Positions 1 through 8,994 of a DNA stretch of 64,000 nt are shown here, in pieces (the stretch's first letter is position 1; the number at the start of each line of letters is the position of its first letter). A program made the translations under genes and the position numbers. Under the pieces are notes generated by a model. That model saw nothing but the letters and a program-made list of their open reading frames with translations. It ran no database searches and had not been told where the DNA came from. The stretch comes from Pseudomonas mediterranea CFBP 5447 (GTDB taxonomy: Bacteria > Pseudomonadota > Gammaproteobacteria > Pseudomonadales > Pseudomonadaceae), in the NCBI RefSeq assembly GCF_000774145.1, contig NZ_KN322984.1:109435-173434 (forward strand), given 5' to 3'.

Positions 1-19
1 ATCCCACAGGGTGAGTCAG

Positions 20-50
20 AAAAAAACAAACCCGGCACTCGGCCGGGTTT
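20..50 (-). terminator. Rho-independent terminator of aroP
   Basis: A 9-bp stem (28-36 with 42-50) and 5-nt loop lie 17 bp beyond the aroP stop. On the minus strand the stem is followed by a T-rich tract (30 down to 20). Positions 2-10 also look like the end of a neighbouring REP element. Confidence 0.85.
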
Positions 51-67
51 GGGCATTTCAAGGATGC

Positions 68-1477
68 CTACTTGGCAGCCGCCACGGTCAATCCATGCTG
101 GGCACTGCGCTTGTTCTTGATCAGGTAGCACACCCACATGAACACCAGCCACACCGGAATCGCGTACACCGAAACCTGGATGCCGGGGATCATCAGCATC
201 ACGCCGAGAATGAACACCACGAACGCCAGGCAGATGTAGTTGCCGTAGGGGTACCACAGCGCCTTGAACAGCGGCACCTGGCGAGTCTGGTTCATGTGCT
301 GGCGGAACTTGAAATGCGAGTAGCTGATCATCGCCCAGTTGATCACCAGGGTCGCGACCACCAGCGACATCAGCAACTCCAGCGCATGCTGCGGGATCAG
401 GTAGTTCAGCAGTACCGCCACCAGCGTCACCGCCGCCGAGGCGAGGATCGAACGCACCGGCACGCCGCGCTTGTCGATCCGGGCCAGGGCCTTGGGCGCA
501 TCGCCCTGCTCGGCCATACCCAATAGCATGCGACTGTTGCAATAGGTACCGCTGTTGTACACCGACAGCGCGGCGGTCAGCACCACGAAGTTGAGGATGT
601 GCGCCGCCGTATTGCTGCCCAGCATCGAGAACACTTGCACGAATGGGCTGCCGCTGTAGGCATCGCCGGAGGCATTGAGCGTGGCCAGCAAACTGTCCCA
701 TGGGGTCAGCGACAACAGCACCACCAGGGCACCGATGTAGAAAATCAGGATCCGGTAGATCACCTGGTTGATGGCCTTGGGGATCACGGTTTTCGGCTTG
801 TCGGCCTCGGCGGCGGTGAAACCGAGCATTTCCAGACCACCGAAGGAGAACATGATGATCGCCATCGCCATCACCAGGCCACTCACGCCGTTGGGGAAGA
901 ACCCACCGTGGGACCACAGGTTGGTCAACGACGCTTGCGGGCCGCCATGGCCACTGACCAGCAGGTAGCTGCCCAAGGCAATCATGCCGACGATCGCCAC
1001 GACCTTGATGATCGCAAACCAGAACTCGGCTTCACCGAAGACCTTGACGTTGGCCAGGTTGATGGCGTTGATCAGGATGAAAAACGCCGCCGCCGAGGCC
1101 CAGCTCGGGATGTCTGGTGCCCAGTAATGGATGTACTTGCCCACGGCCGTCAGCTCGGACATGCCCACCAGGATATATAGGATCCAGCAATTCCAACCCG
1201 ACAGGAACCCGGCGAAACCGCCCCAGTACTTGTGGGCAAAGTGGCTGAAAGAACCGGCCACCGGCTCTTCGACGATCATTTCGCCCAACTGGCGCATGAT
1301 CATGAAGGCGATGAAACCGCAGATGGCGTAGCCCAGGATCATCGACGGGCCGGCTGACTTCAGCACCCCCGCCGAGCCCAGGAACAGGCCGGTACCGATC
1401 GCGCCGCCGAGGGCGATCAATTGAATATGTCGATTTTTCAGGCCGCGTTTCAGCTCGCCTGTATTTACACCGGTCAT
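68..1477 (-). CDS. aroP: Aromatic amino acid permease AroP
   Basis: A 469-residue inner-membrane proton symporter of the amino acid permease (APC/AAT) family, predicted to import phenylalanine, tyrosine and tryptophan. The start (ELKRGLKNRHIQLIALGG near residues 8-25), the GTGLFLGSA segment, the EEPVAGSFSHFA segment and the alternating hydrophobic stretches (about 12 membrane spans) follow recalled E. coli AroP almost collinearly, and the length is normal for the family. The ATG at 1477 is preceded by AGGTG. An A-rich Hfq/Crc-type motif lies directly upstream of that site. The gene stands alone with its own terminator and diverges from the small-peptide/peptidase pair at 2113-3306. Related permeases (PheP, ProY) cannot be fully excluded, so substrate specificity is inferred. 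Confidence 0.88.
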   Translation of the reverse strand: MTGVNTGELKRGLKNRHIQLIALGGAIGTGLFLGSAGVLKSAGPSMILGYAICGFIAFMIMRQLGEMIVEEPVAGSFSHFAHKYWGGFAGFLSGWNCWILYILVGMSELTAVGKYIHYWAPDIPSWASAAAFFILINAINLANVKVFGEAEFWFAIIKVVAIVGMIALGSYLLVSGHGGPQASLTNLWSHGGFFPNGVSGLVMAMAIIMFSFGGLEMLGFTAAEADKPKTVIPKAINQVIYRILIFYIGALVVLLSLTPWDSLLATLNASGDAYSGSPFVQVFSMLGSNTAAHILNFVVLTAALSVYNSGTYCNSRMLLGMAEQGDAPKALARIDKRGVPVRSILASAAVTLVAVLLNYLIPQHALELLMSLVVATLVINWAMISYSHFKFRQHMNQTRQVPLFKALWYPYGNYICLAFVVFILGVMLMIPGIQVSVYAIPVWLVFMWVCYLIKNKRSAQHGLTVAAAK

Positions 1478-2112
1478 GCGTCACCTGTTTGTTTTTATCT
1501 GTGACGAAATCGAACCCGACACGCTTGTGGCGTGGCGGAATGAGCAAGGCGGATAACCTTGAAGGTGCGAGGGTACGCGAAGGGTCACAGTAAAACGCGG
1601 CGCATTGTACACCGCCGCCCCTTGGCCACCAGACACCCTGACAAGGCATGAGGCGCATCTGACCCTCCCGACGGATTGGAAACAAGCCGGCCAACACCCG
1701 CTGACACGCCGCATGAAGGGTTCGCTGGAAGCTTTTTCTTACATCTACAGGGAAGGGAATTTCAAACCGGGCGCGCGCACGCCTTTCGTCAGCATTCCTT
1801 TACGATGCGTAACGAAATTTTTCCAAGTAGGAATTTTCTGAAAGCCGTCTACAAATTGACGGTAGGAAGCTTCCTAACTAATAAACCTTGCAGGTAGCTG
1901 TTTTTAATAAGCAAAAAAATCCGCGAAAAATAGAACAAAAAGTTCATATCAAAAAAATAAAATTATTTTTTGCATTCCAAAAACCCCTCGACTAGGTTTT
2001 AGCGACTTGCCCAAGCATCGTGCCGGCAAGCCTTGCGAGGCCTGATGCGGTCAGCTTTTCACTCACCGGATTGCCCGCAACTTTCCGTATAAAGTCATCT
2101 AGGAGATTCACT
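1478..2112. other. Divergent intergenic region, partly AT-rich
   Basis: A 635-bp region between aroP and the 45-residue peptide gene. It should hold both promoters. The stretch from about 1890 to 1990 is much richer in A and T than the rest of the window, with several A and T runs. No convincing gene, RNA or operator is seen. Confidence 0.5.
1489..1496 (-). promoter_or_regulatory. Hfq/Crc catabolite motif (AAAAACAA) at aroP start
   Basis: On the minus strand AAAAACAA sits directly upstream of the AGGTG ribosome binding site of aroP. It fits the AANAANAA motif bound by Hfq with Crc to block translation when preferred carbon sources are present. Amino acid permeases are common targets in pseudomonads. 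The match is seen in the sequence; regulation is inferred. Confidence 0.5.
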
Positions 2113-2250
2113 ATGCAAACACTGGACAAAGACTTGGAAACCGAACTGCAGCTGGACGAATGGTTTGAAGCGCCAACCCATGAAGCCGCCGTTGAAATGA
2201 TGCAAGCCGACGCCGTCGTTCCGTTCGGCACGGCGATGTGGCCTCTGTAA
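2113..2250 (+). CDS. Small acidic peptide, putative precursor (unknown function)
   Basis: A 45-residue peptide I do not recognise. The ATG at 2113 has a good ribosome binding site (AGGAGA, 2101-2106, 6 nt away), which favours it over the in-frame upstream ATG at 2020. The first half is acidic and helical-looking (LDKDLETELQLDEWFEA); the end is hydrophobic and Cys-free (VVPFGTAMWPL). There is no signal peptide and no obvious DNA-binding motif. It lies 90 bp upstream of the peptidase-like gene on the same strand, a layout reminiscent of a modified-peptide precursor with a processing enzyme. That role is inference; it could also be a leader peptide or a small regulator. Confidence 0.6.
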   Translation: MQTLDKDLETELQLDEWFEAPTHEAAVEMMQADAVVPFGTAMWPL

Positions 2251-2340
2251 GCGCAACCCGGCGGAGTTGATCCGGCCGGTCGGCTCCGCCACTTTCAGCA
2301 GGTTGTCCGGGACGCTCATTCATCAGGGAAGAAAACAAGT

Positions 2341-3306
2341 ATGGACACTCAACGAGCCATCTCACATTTCCTTTACTACCTCGAACACCACCCCGCCCTG
2401 GCCGGAATCCAGCCCGCCAAGGTACTGCTCGGCCATACCGCCGACTACGAAGCCCTGACCGGCGCCATTGCCGAACAGGCCGGCAACGGATCACCCTTCC
2501 GCTTCAGCGCCATGCGCCTGGACCTCGAATCCACCGAGCGTCTGTCCAAGGCCATTGCCGACAGCGATCTGTATATTTTCTTCTACGACTCTTCCACCTT
2601 GCCCAATCCGCGGCCTGACGGTCCGGACTTCGTCCGTGCCTTGCAAGGCGTGATGGCGGACAACTGGAAGAAATCGCTGCTGTTCAAGGACTACGGCGAA
2701 TATTTCTACGACACCTTCAGTGTCATCCCGCAACGTATCGCCGGGCTCAACAGTCATCTCATCCGGCGCATGTCACAGGCAAGTACGCTGAGCTTCCAGG
2801 ACGAACATGGCTCGTACTTCGATACGGCGCTGGACAGCGTCAAGAAGTGGACCGACATCAACGGCCTCGGCAACTACGACCTGGCCCCTGGTGAAATCGC
2901 CACCCACAGCGACACCATCAATGGCCGGGTGAGTTTCGTCGGCACATTCCTGAGCACCATCCCGTTCGCACGCAAATATGGCGTGCTGCAGTCGCCCCTG
3001 GAGCTGTGGATCGAAGACTCCACCATCCAGAAAATCGCTACCGAGGTGCCAGGCCTGGAACACGACTTCAATCGCTACCTGGACGCCAATCCGTCCAACC
3101 GGCGCATCGAGGAGCTGGGGATCGGCACCAACGAAGGGGTCAAGAGCCTGTATGCCCGCAATGCCGGGTTCGAAGAGCGTCATTGCGGCCTGCACCTGGG
3201 GCTGGGTGGCGGCGCCAAGGGCAGCCATCACCTGGATCTGATTTTCGAGAGCGGTGTGCTGGCGCTGGATAATGAGCCGATGTTTGATGGGCGGTTTGTA
3301 CTTTAG
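2341..3306 (+). CDS. Putative M29-type (aminopeptidase T-like) metallopeptidase
   Basis: A 321-residue cytoplasmic protein without signal peptide. Its C-terminal half carries the ligand pattern of M29 metallo-aminopeptidases: PGE near residue 186, EELGIGTN near 258-265, a His in the GLHLGLGGG segment, and HHLDLIF with the HxD pair near 298-301. The N-terminal half is less familiar and could bind a specific partner. The length is shorter than the roughly 400 residues of typical M29 enzymes. It follows the 45-residue peptide gene by 90 bp in the same direction, so the two are probably co-transcribed and the peptide may be its substrate (inference). The ATG at 2341 is preceded by a weak GGGAAG. 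Peptidase activity is predicted from motifs only. Confidence 0.7.
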   Translation: MDTQRAISHFLYYLEHHPALAGIQPAKVLLGHTADYEALTGAIAEQAGNGSPFRFSAMRLDLESTERLSKAIADSDLYIFFYDSSTLPNPRPDGPDFVRALQGVMADNWKKSLLFKDYGEYFYDTFSVIPQRIAGLNSHLIRRMSQASTLSFQDEHGSYFDTALDSVKKWTDINGLGNYDLAPGEIATHSDTINGRVSFVGTFLSTIPFARKYGVLQSPLELWIEDSTIQKIATEVPGLEHDFNRYLDANPSNRRIEELGIGTNEGVKSLYARNAGFEERHCGLHLGLGGGAKGSHHLDLIFESGVLALDNEPMFDGRFVL

Positions 3307-3341
3307 TTTTCTGAAGGACTGATGGTGGGGCTACTGACCCC

Positions 3342-3417
3342 ATCGCGAGCAGGCTCGCTCTCACAGTTGATCTTCGCCACCGTCCCTTGTGGGAGCGAGC
3401 CTGCTCGCGATAGCGGT
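3342..3417. repeat. REP doublet (REPIN), family 1
   Basis: Two inverted copies of a short palindromic element (core GCGAGCAGGCTCGCTC and its reverse complement) lie at 3342-3366 and about 3388-3417. The first copy has one change in the outer arm (TCTCACAG instead of TCCCACAG). Confidence 0.85.
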
Positions 3418-3451
3418 CCCAGCTACACCCCATCACTCAAGCCAGACCAAA

Positions 3452-3484
3452 AAAAACGCCAACCCTACGGTTGGCGTTTTTTCT
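3452..3484. terminator. Bidirectional terminator between peptidase and rluB
   Basis: The stem AAAAACGCCAACC/GGTTGGCGTTTTT has a 4-nt loop, an A-run on one side and a T-run on the other. It can serve both the plus-strand peptidase gene and minus-strand rluB. Confidence 0.88.
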
Positions 3485-3522
3485 TGCAGCTTGCAGCTTG
3501 CCGCTAGCAGCTCAAACCCGCC

Positions 3523-4740
3523 TCACTCCGGCTTGCGACGCCCAAACCCAGGACGCTGCCCCGAACCCGCCGGCGCGCCACGACGCTTGCCCGACGGCGC
3601 ATCACGATCCACCAGGGCGATAGCCGGGCGCTTCTTCGCGGTCGGCTTGGCCGGACGCTTGACGTCGGCCGGGCGTTCAGCCACCGGCGTACCACGACCT
3701 TCGCCACGCTCAGTCCGGCCGTTGGCCGGGCGCGGCGTGCGTGGGCCACGCTCGCCATCCTGACGAGGCCCCGGCTTGCGGGCCGGACGTTCGCCTTCGA
3801 TCTGCGGCTCGCGAGGAGCACGTGGGCCAGGCGCTGCGCCCTCGACCGCTGGACGCAAGGTCCGCACGCGCTCGGTCTTGCCCATCGGACGCGAGGATTT
3901 ACGCTGCATCCGCTCCAGCTTGTCCTTGCTCTTGGCGGTCATCTGCGGCATTGCCACCGGCGCAAGACCGACTTCGGCCGACAGAATGTCGACTTCCTGC
4001 TGGCTCATTTCGCGCCAGCGCCCCATCGGCAGGTCGGAATTGAGGAACACCGGGCCGAAACGCACGCGTTTCAGACGGCTGACCACCAGCCCCTGGGATT
4101 CCCACAGACGACGCACTTCACGGTTGCGGCCTTCCATCACCACGCAGTGGTACCAGTGGTTGAAACCTTCACCACCCGGCGCCTGCTTGATGTCGGTGAA
4201 GCGCGCCGGACCGTCTTCCAGCACGACGCCGGCCTTCAAGCGCTCGATCATTTCGTCGTCGACCTCACCGCGTACACGCACGGCGTATTCGCGGTCCATC
4301 TCATAGGACGGGTGCATCAGACGGTTGGCCAGCTCACCGTCGGTGGTAAACATCAGCAAGCCGGTGGTGTTGATGTCGAGGCGGCCGATGTTGATCCAGC
4401 GACCTTCTTTCGGGCGCGGCATCTTGTCGAATACGGTCGGACGGCCTTCCGGGTCGTCACGGGTGCAGATCTCGCCGTCGGGTTTGTTGTACATGATCAC
4501 GCGGCGCACCGTTTCGGCGGCCTCTTCGCGCTTGATCACCTTGCCATCGATGGTGATGGCGTCGTGCATGTCGACGCGCAGGCCCAAGGTGGCATCTTTG
4601 CCGTTGACCTTGATCCGGCCTTGAGTAATCCAGGCTTCCACGTCGCGGCGCGAGCCGACGCCGATACGGGCGAGGACTTTCTGCAGTTTCTCGCCTGCGG
4701 GGCCGATTTCGTGGCTGTCGTTCTTGTCTTGGTCTTTCAT
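3523..4740 (-). CDS. rluB: 23S rRNA pseudouridine(2605) synthase RluB
   Basis: A 405-residue RsuA/RluB-family enzyme that isomerises a uridine in the peptidyl transferase region of 23S rRNA. It has an N-terminal S4 RNA-binding domain (about 17-75) and a catalytic core with GRLDINTTGLL (catalytic Asp about 122). From about residue 270 the protein continues as a long, low-complexity tail rich in Arg, Pro, Gly and Lys, which is common in Pseudomonas RluB and probably disordered RNA-binding sequence. I chose ATG 4740 over the GTG at 4749 because GGAGG is 8 nt before the ATG and overlaps the GTG. It is the first gene of the minus-strand rluB/scpB/scpA/yciO/rnm block but is separated from scpB by a REP doublet. 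Confidence 0.93.
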   Translation of the reverse strand: MKDQDKNDSHEIGPAGEKLQKVLARIGVGSRRDVEAWITQGRIKVNGKDATLGLRVDMHDAITIDGKVIKREEAAETVRRVIMYNKPDGEICTRDDPEGRPTVFDKMPRPKEGRWINIGRLDINTTGLLMFTTDGELANRLMHPSYEMDREYAVRVRGEVDDEMIERLKAGVVLEDGPARFTDIKQAPGGEGFNHWYHCVVMEGRNREVRRLWESQGLVVSRLKRVRFGPVFLNSDLPMGRWREMSQQEVDILSAEVGLAPVAMPQMTAKSKDKLERMQRKSSRPMGKTERVRTLRPAVEGAAPGPRAPREPQIEGERPARKPGPRQDGERGPRTPRPANGRTERGEGRGTPVAERPADVKRPAKPTAKKRPAIALVDRDAPSGKRRGAPAGSGQRPGFGRRKPE

Positions 4741-4907
4741 GCTGGGCACCTCCCGGTGTGGTCTTGAAAAGGGTCGTTTGGCGCAAGGTTCGCCAAAGGG
4801 TCGCGAATCATACGCCCGTTGAGGCGTTTGCGCATCAGAGACTAGTTGATCGATGGGTGTTCAGCGGGTTTTCCGCCGATCGGTGGTCTACCGCCCCTGC
4901 ATTCCCT

Positions 4908-5000
4908 TTGTGGGAGCGAGCCTGCTCGCGATGACGGCGGCATGTCCAACATTGATGCAGGATTAACGACCGCTATCGCGAGCAGGCTCGCTCCCACAGG
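4908..5000. repeat. REP doublet (REPIN), family 1
   Basis: Inverted copies of the family 1 element lie at about 4909-4937 and 4970-5000, both with the full TGTGGGAGCGAGCCTGCTCGCG form. They sit between the scpB stop and the rluB start. Confidence 0.9.
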
Positions 5001-5021
5001 GGGATTGCGGTGTCAGCTGGA

Positions 5022-5960
5022 TCAATCCTCAAACTGACGACGTTCGTTTTCGATCGCTTCAGCCAGCGCCTGGGCTTCGGCTTCCTCGTCGCTCAGCTCA
5101 GGCTCGGGTACGTGCGGCTCAAGGGCAGCAACAGCAGCCAGCAGTTTTTCCCGGGCTTCGGCAACTCCGAGCACGTCCTCTTCGGGCTCAGGCTCAGCCG
5201 CGGGTTCAACTTCATGGTCAGGCGCCTCGCCCTCAGGTTCCGGACCGTCACGCAGCAAGTCGTCGAAATCGGTCTTGAGCCCCTCTTCCATGGTGTCCAG
5301 TTCCAGCAGCAACGAATGGAAACTGGTTTCTTCCTTCGGCTCCTCCGGCTCGGCACTGGCATCGGCCAGGTCCTGCAAACCCTGGGGCACCGGAGCGTCG
5401 TCGAACTCGAGCATCGGCTCGGGCTCCAGTTCCCGCAGTTCGGCCAGCGGTGGCAGGTCGTCAAGGTTTTTCAGGTTGAAATGATCGAGGAAGGCCTTGG
5501 TGGTGGCGAACATCGCCGGTTTGCCTGGCACGTCGCGGTAACCGACGACCCGGATCCACTCGCGTTCAAGCAGGGTCTTGACGATGTGGCTGTTGACCGC
5601 CACGCCCCGCACGTCCTCGATCTCGCCACGGGTGATCGGCTGGCGGTAGGCGATCAGCGCCATGGTTTCGAGCATGGCGCGGGAATAGCGCTGGGGTCGC
5701 TCTTCCCATAGGCGCCCGACCCACGGCGCGAATTTCTCACGGATCTGCAGGCGATACCCGGAAGCCACTTCCTTGAGTTCGAAGGCCCGCCCTTCGCAGG
5801 ACTTGCCCAGCAGGGTCAGGGCTTTCTTGAACACGGCCGGTTCCGGCCGCTCGCCTTCTTCGAAAAGCTCGAACAGGCGCTCCATCGATTGCGGCTTTCC
5901 CGAGGCCAACAAAAAAGCTTCAAGCAACGGGGCCAGCTCGCGGGGTTCAGTCAGATTCAT
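5022..5960 (-). CDS. scpB: Segregation and condensation protein ScpB
   Basis: A 312-residue kleisin-associated protein of the SMC-ScpA-ScpB condensin, which compacts and separates chromosomes. The first ~190 residues are the paired winged-helix domains (for example YRQPITRGEIEDVRGV and REWIRVVGYRDVPGKP). The remaining ~120 residues are a very Glu/Asp/Pro-rich tail, a known extension in Pseudomonas. The start is 11 nt after the scpA stop, so the two are translated from one message and act as partners. The ribosome binding site is weak, consistent with coupling to scpA. Confidence 0.95.
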   Translation of the reverse strand: MNLTEPRELAPLLEAFLLASGKPQSMERLFELFEEGERPEPAVFKKALTLLGKSCEGRAFELKEVASGYRLQIREKFAPWVGRLWEERPQRYSRAMLETMALIAYRQPITRGEIEDVRGVAVNSHIVKTLLEREWIRVVGYRDVPGKPAMFATTKAFLDHFNLKNLDDLPPLAELRELEPEPMLEFDDAPVPQGLQDLADASAEPEEPKEETSFHSLLLELDTMEEGLKTDFDDLLRDGPEPEGEAPDHEVEPAAEPEPEEDVLGVAEAREKLLAAVAALEPHVPEPELSDEEAEAQALAEAIENERRQFED

Positions 5961-5971
5961 TGATTTGCTCG

Positions 5972-6802
5972 TTATTCGGCTCGTGCCCGCACGTGGATCG
6001 CTGCGAACGGCTCATTCTGCACCAGCTCGACCAAGGATTCCTTGACCAGTTCCAGGATCGCCATAAAGGTGACGACCACCCCCAACCGACCTTCCTCGGC
6101 GGTGAACAGCTCGACGAAGGGCACGAAAGCGCCGCCCTTGAGCCGTTCCAGCACGTCGCTCATGCGTTCGCGGGTGGACAGCGCTTCGCGGCTGACCTGG
6201 TGGCTTTCGAACATGTCGCCCCGGCGCAGGACCTCAGCCATGGACATCAGCAATTCTTCCAGGCTCACGTCCGGCAGCAACTTGCGCGCTCGCGCCTCGG
6301 GAGCATCGAGCTTGGGCACCACCACATCGCGCCCGACCCGGCTCAAGCCATCGATGCCTTCGGCAGCCCCCTTGAAGCGCTCGTACTCTTGCAGGCGGCG
6401 GATCAGCTCGGCACGGGGATCGTCTTCTTCCGCTTCGACCTCGGCCGAACGCGGCAACAGCATCCGTGACTTGATCTCGGCCAACATGGCTGCCATCACC
6501 AGGTATTCGGCCGCCAGCTCAAGGCGTACCGACTGCATCAGCTCGACATAGCCCATGTACTGGCGGGTGATTTCCGCCACGGGAATGTCGAGGATGTTGA
6601 TGTTCTGCTTGCGGATCAGGTACAGCAGCAGGTCGAGCGGGCCCTCGAAGGCTTCGAGGAACACCTCAAGGGCGTCCGGAGGAATATAGAGGTCCAGGGG
6701 CATTTCGGTGACCGCCTGGCCATAGACCATGGCGAACGGCAGCTCCTGCAGGGCACCGGCCTGGCTGTCTACGCTGTCCACCACGGCTTCCACGGCGGAC
6801 AT
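5972..6802 (-). CDS. scpA: Segregation and condensation protein ScpA (kleisin)
   Basis: A 276-residue kleisin subunit that bridges the SMC heads and binds ScpB. The N-terminal kleisin segment FEGPLDLLLYLIRKQNINI (about 52-70) is diagnostic, and a C-terminal winged-helix region follows. It has about 35 extra N-terminal residues before the conserved core. The ATG directly follows the yciO stop codon (TGA-ATG with no gap), so yciO, scpA and scpB form one operon. Confidence 0.95.
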   Translation of the reverse strand: MSAVEAVVDSVDSQAGALQELPFAMVYGQAVTEMPLDLYIPPDALEVFLEAFEGPLDLLLYLIRKQNINILDIPVAEITRQYMGYVELMQSVRLELAAEYLVMAAMLAEIKSRMLLPRSAEVEAEEDDPRAELIRRLQEYERFKGAAEGIDGLSRVGRDVVVPKLDAPEARARKLLPDVSLEELLMSMAEVLRRGDMFESHQVSREALSTRERMSDVLERLKGGAFVPFVELFTAEEGRLGVVVTFMAILELVKESLVELVQNEPFAAIHVRARAE

Positions 6803-7432
6803 TCAGGCCTCGACCAGGAACGGCGCCGGATCACCGCAACCGACGCGCACCACCTGCGGCTCGCCGTCGGCCAGGTTGATCACGGTAGAGGCTTTCATGC
6901 CGCCGTAACCGCCATCGATGATCAGGTCGACCTGATGTTCGAGCAACTGGCGTATTTCGTAGGGATCGGTCAGGGGATCGGTTTCACCGGGCATGATCAG
7001 CGTCACGCTCATCAACGGTTCACCCAGTTCCGCCAACAGCGCCAGGGCAATGGGGTGGCTCGGCACCCGCAGGCCGATGGTGCGTTTCTTCGGGTGCAGC
7101 AACAGGCGCGGCACTTCCCGGGTGGCATTGAGGATAAAGGTGTAGGGGCCCGGCAAATGGGCTTTGAGCAGCCGGAAGGTGCCGGTGTCGATCTTGGCGA
7201 ACAGGCCCAGCTGCGACAGGTCACTGCAGATCAGCGCAAAGTTGTGCTTGTCGTCCAGCTGACGCAGACGCCTGACCCGTTCCACGGCATTCTTGTCACC
7301 GATCTGGCAACCGATGGCGTAGGAGGAATCGGTGGGATAGACCACCACCCCACCGCCGCGAATGATTTCCACCGCCTGTTTGATCAGGCGCGCTTGCGGG
7401 TTTTCCGGATGAATCTGGAAAAATTGACTCAC
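6803..7432 (-). CDS. yciO: YciO family threonylcarbamoyl-AMP synthase-like protein
   Basis: A 209-residue protein of the YrdC/Sua5/YciO fold, which binds ATP and forms threonylcarbamoyl-adenylate in the family members that make tRNA t6A. The cellular role of YciO itself is less certain than that of TsaC. I placed the start at GTG 7432, giving M-SQFFQIHPENPQARLIKQAV, which matches the start of recalled E. coli YciO. The longer reading frame to 7561 would run into the rnm gene. Key segments are VVYPTDSSYAIGC and KRTIGLRVPSHPIA. It lies 13 nt after rnm and abuts scpA. Confidence 0.88.
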   Translation of the reverse strand: MSQFFQIHPENPQARLIKQAVEIIRGGGVVVYPTDSSYAIGCQIGDKNAVERVRRLRQLDDKHNFALICSDLSQLGLFAKIDTGTFRLLKAHLPGPYTFILNATREVPRLLLHPKKRTIGLRVPSHPIALALLAELGEPLMSVTLIMPGETDPLTDPYEIRQLLEHQVDLIIDGGYGGMKASTVINLADGEPQVVRVGCGDPAPFLVEA

Positions 7433-7445
7433 GTGTTCTACCTGT

Positions 7446-8309
7446 TCAGACGGCGTCGGTAACAAGATCATGTTTGAATCTACACCAAAGCGGTGGCAGA
7501 TCTTCGGGTAACGGACGGTATTCGCCGATCTCGGACCAGCCTCCTGGGCCATGGAAATCACTGCCGGCGGTCACCAGCAGGCCGAACTCACGGGCCAGAA
7601 TCGCCAGGCTGCCAACCTGCTCGGCCGGCTGATGGCCATTGACCACCTCAATGGCGTGGCCTCCTGCTTGAATATAGTCGGCTATCAGGCGGCGACGCTT
7701 GCTGCGGGTGAAATCATAGTGCCAGGGATGCGCCAGGCTGACCCAGGCCCCGGCGGCCCGCAGGGTTTCAACCGTCTGTTCCAATGTGGGCCAATGCTGC
7801 TTGACGTCCCCCAGCTTGCCGGCTCCCAGCCATTTGCGAAACGCTTCGGCACGGTCCTTGACGAGACCTTCGCGCACCATCCAGTCGGCGAAGTGCGGCC
7901 GGGCCGGCGCGTTACCGCTGTCGCCCAGCGCCTGCTGGACCTCCCGGGCCCCCTCCAGCGCACCGTTCATGCCCTTGAGGGCCAGCTTGCGGCTGATCTC
8001 CTCGGCACGCAGCCAGCGCCCATCGCGCAATTCGGCGATGGCCTGCACCAGCGGCGGCGCATCGACATCGAAACCGTAGCCCAGCACATGGATGGTCGCG
8101 CCACCCCAGGTGCAGGACAACTCGACGCCGTTGATCAGTTGCATGCCCAACGCCGTCGCGGCGTTGCGGGCCTCGTCGAGGCCTTCGAGGGTGTCGTGAT
8201 CGGTCAGGGCCAGGACTCGCACGCCGTGCTCGAACGCCCGCGCCACCAAAATCGCAGGCGCCAGGGCGCCATCGGAGGCCGTGCTATGGCAGTGCAAATC
8301 AACATTCAC
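7446..8309 (-). CDS. rnm: PHP-domain 3',5'-nucleoside bisphosphate phosphatase / RNase AM
   Basis: A 287-residue PHP-family metal-dependent hydrolase (YciV/TrpH). E. coli YciV, also called RNase AM, removes nucleotides from RNA 5' ends and hydrolyses nucleoside 3',5'-bisphosphates. Metal-binding signatures are visible: HCHSTASDG at 6-14, DHDTLEG near 37, NGVELS near 60, SLAHPWHYD near 192 and GSDFHGPGG near 250. It heads the minus-strand operon rnm-yciO-scpA-scpB and diverges from yciB across 87 bp. The ribosome binding site is not strong (GAGGT about 13 nt before the ATG). Confidence 0.9.
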   Translation of the reverse strand: MNVDLHCHSTASDGALAPAILVARAFEHGVRVLALTDHDTLEGLDEARNAATALGMQLINGVELSCTWGGATIHVLGYGFDVDAPPLVQAIAELRDGRWLRAEEISRKLALKGMNGALEGAREVQQALGDSGNAPARPHFADWMVREGLVKDRAEAFRKWLGAGKLGDVKQHWPTLEQTVETLRAAGAWVSLAHPWHYDFTRSKRRRLIADYIQAGGHAIEVVNGHQPAEQVGSLAILAREFGLLVTAGSDFHGPGGWSEIGEYRPLPEDLPPLWCRFKHDLVTDAV

Positions 8310-8396
8310 GGGGGGTGGTTACCTCAAATCAGCTGGCCCTATCGCGGCCAAGGATGTTTGTTATTATGCCGCCACATCCTGCTTCTGGCTGCCATT

Positions 8397-8993
8397 GTGA
8401 AACAATTCATCGACTTCATCCCGCTCCTGCTGTTTTTCATCACCTACAAACTTGACCCACGCACCGTCGACATTGCCGGTCAGTCCCTGACTGTAGGTGG
8501 TATCTACAGCGCCACCGCGGTGCTCATCATCAGTTCCCTGGTGGTCTACGGCGCGTTGTTCATCTCCCAGCGCAAGCTGGAAAAAAGCCAGTGGCTGACC
8601 CTGATCGCCTGCCTGGTGTTCGGCAGCCTGACCCTGGCCTTCCACAGCGACACCTTCCTCAAATGGAAAGCGCCGGTGGTCAACTGGTTGTTCGCCCTGG
8701 CCTTTATCGGCAGTCATTTCATCGGCGACAGCCTGCTGATCAAGCGCATCATGGGCCATGCCGTCAGCCTGCCGGACGTGATCTGGACCCGCCTGAACAT
8801 CGCCTGGATCGCCTTCTTCCTGTTCTGCGGCGGCGCCAACCTGTTCGTCGCGTTCACGTTCCAGGACTACTGGGTCGACTTCAAGGTCTTCGGCAGCCTG
8901 GGCATGACGCTGCTGTTCCTGATCGGCCAGGGCATCTACCTGTCCCGTCATCTGCACGATGCCGACACCCCCACGCAAAAAACCGAGGACTGA
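8397..8993 (+). CDS. yciB: Inner membrane septation protein YciB (IspA-type)
   Basis: A 198-residue polytopic inner-membrane protein of the YciB family, linked to cell division and envelope synthesis. The [17 protein letters not shown] opening and five or so hydrophobic helices are typical. The start is GTG 8397; no ATG occurs before the conserved KQFIDF. It runs into yciI with a 1-nt gap. This order (PHP protein divergent from yciB-yciI) is the one I recall from P. aeruginosa. Confidence 0.92.
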   Translation: MKQFIDFIPLLLFFITYKLDPRTVDIAGQSLTVGGIYSATAVLIISSLVVYGALFISQRKLEKSQWLTLIACLVFGSLTLAFHSDTFLKWKAPVVNWLFALAFIGSHFIGDSLLIKRIMGHAVSLPDVIWTRLNIAWIAFFLFCGGANLFVAFTFQDYWVDFKVFGSLGMTLLFLIGQGIYLSRHLHDADTPTQKTED

Positions 8994-8994
8994 C

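Noticed and set aside
2020..2112. Upstream in-frame ATG (2020) for the 45-residue peptide
   Set aside because: AGGAGA is placed exactly for ATG 2113; the extra residues look non-coding.
4741..4749. GTG 4749 as rluB start
   Set aside because: The GGAGG ribosome binding site overlaps this GTG but is well spaced for ATG 4740.
7433..7561. N-terminal extension of yciO to 7561
   Set aside because: It would overlap the rnm coding sequence and precede the conserved SQFFQIHPENPQ start.
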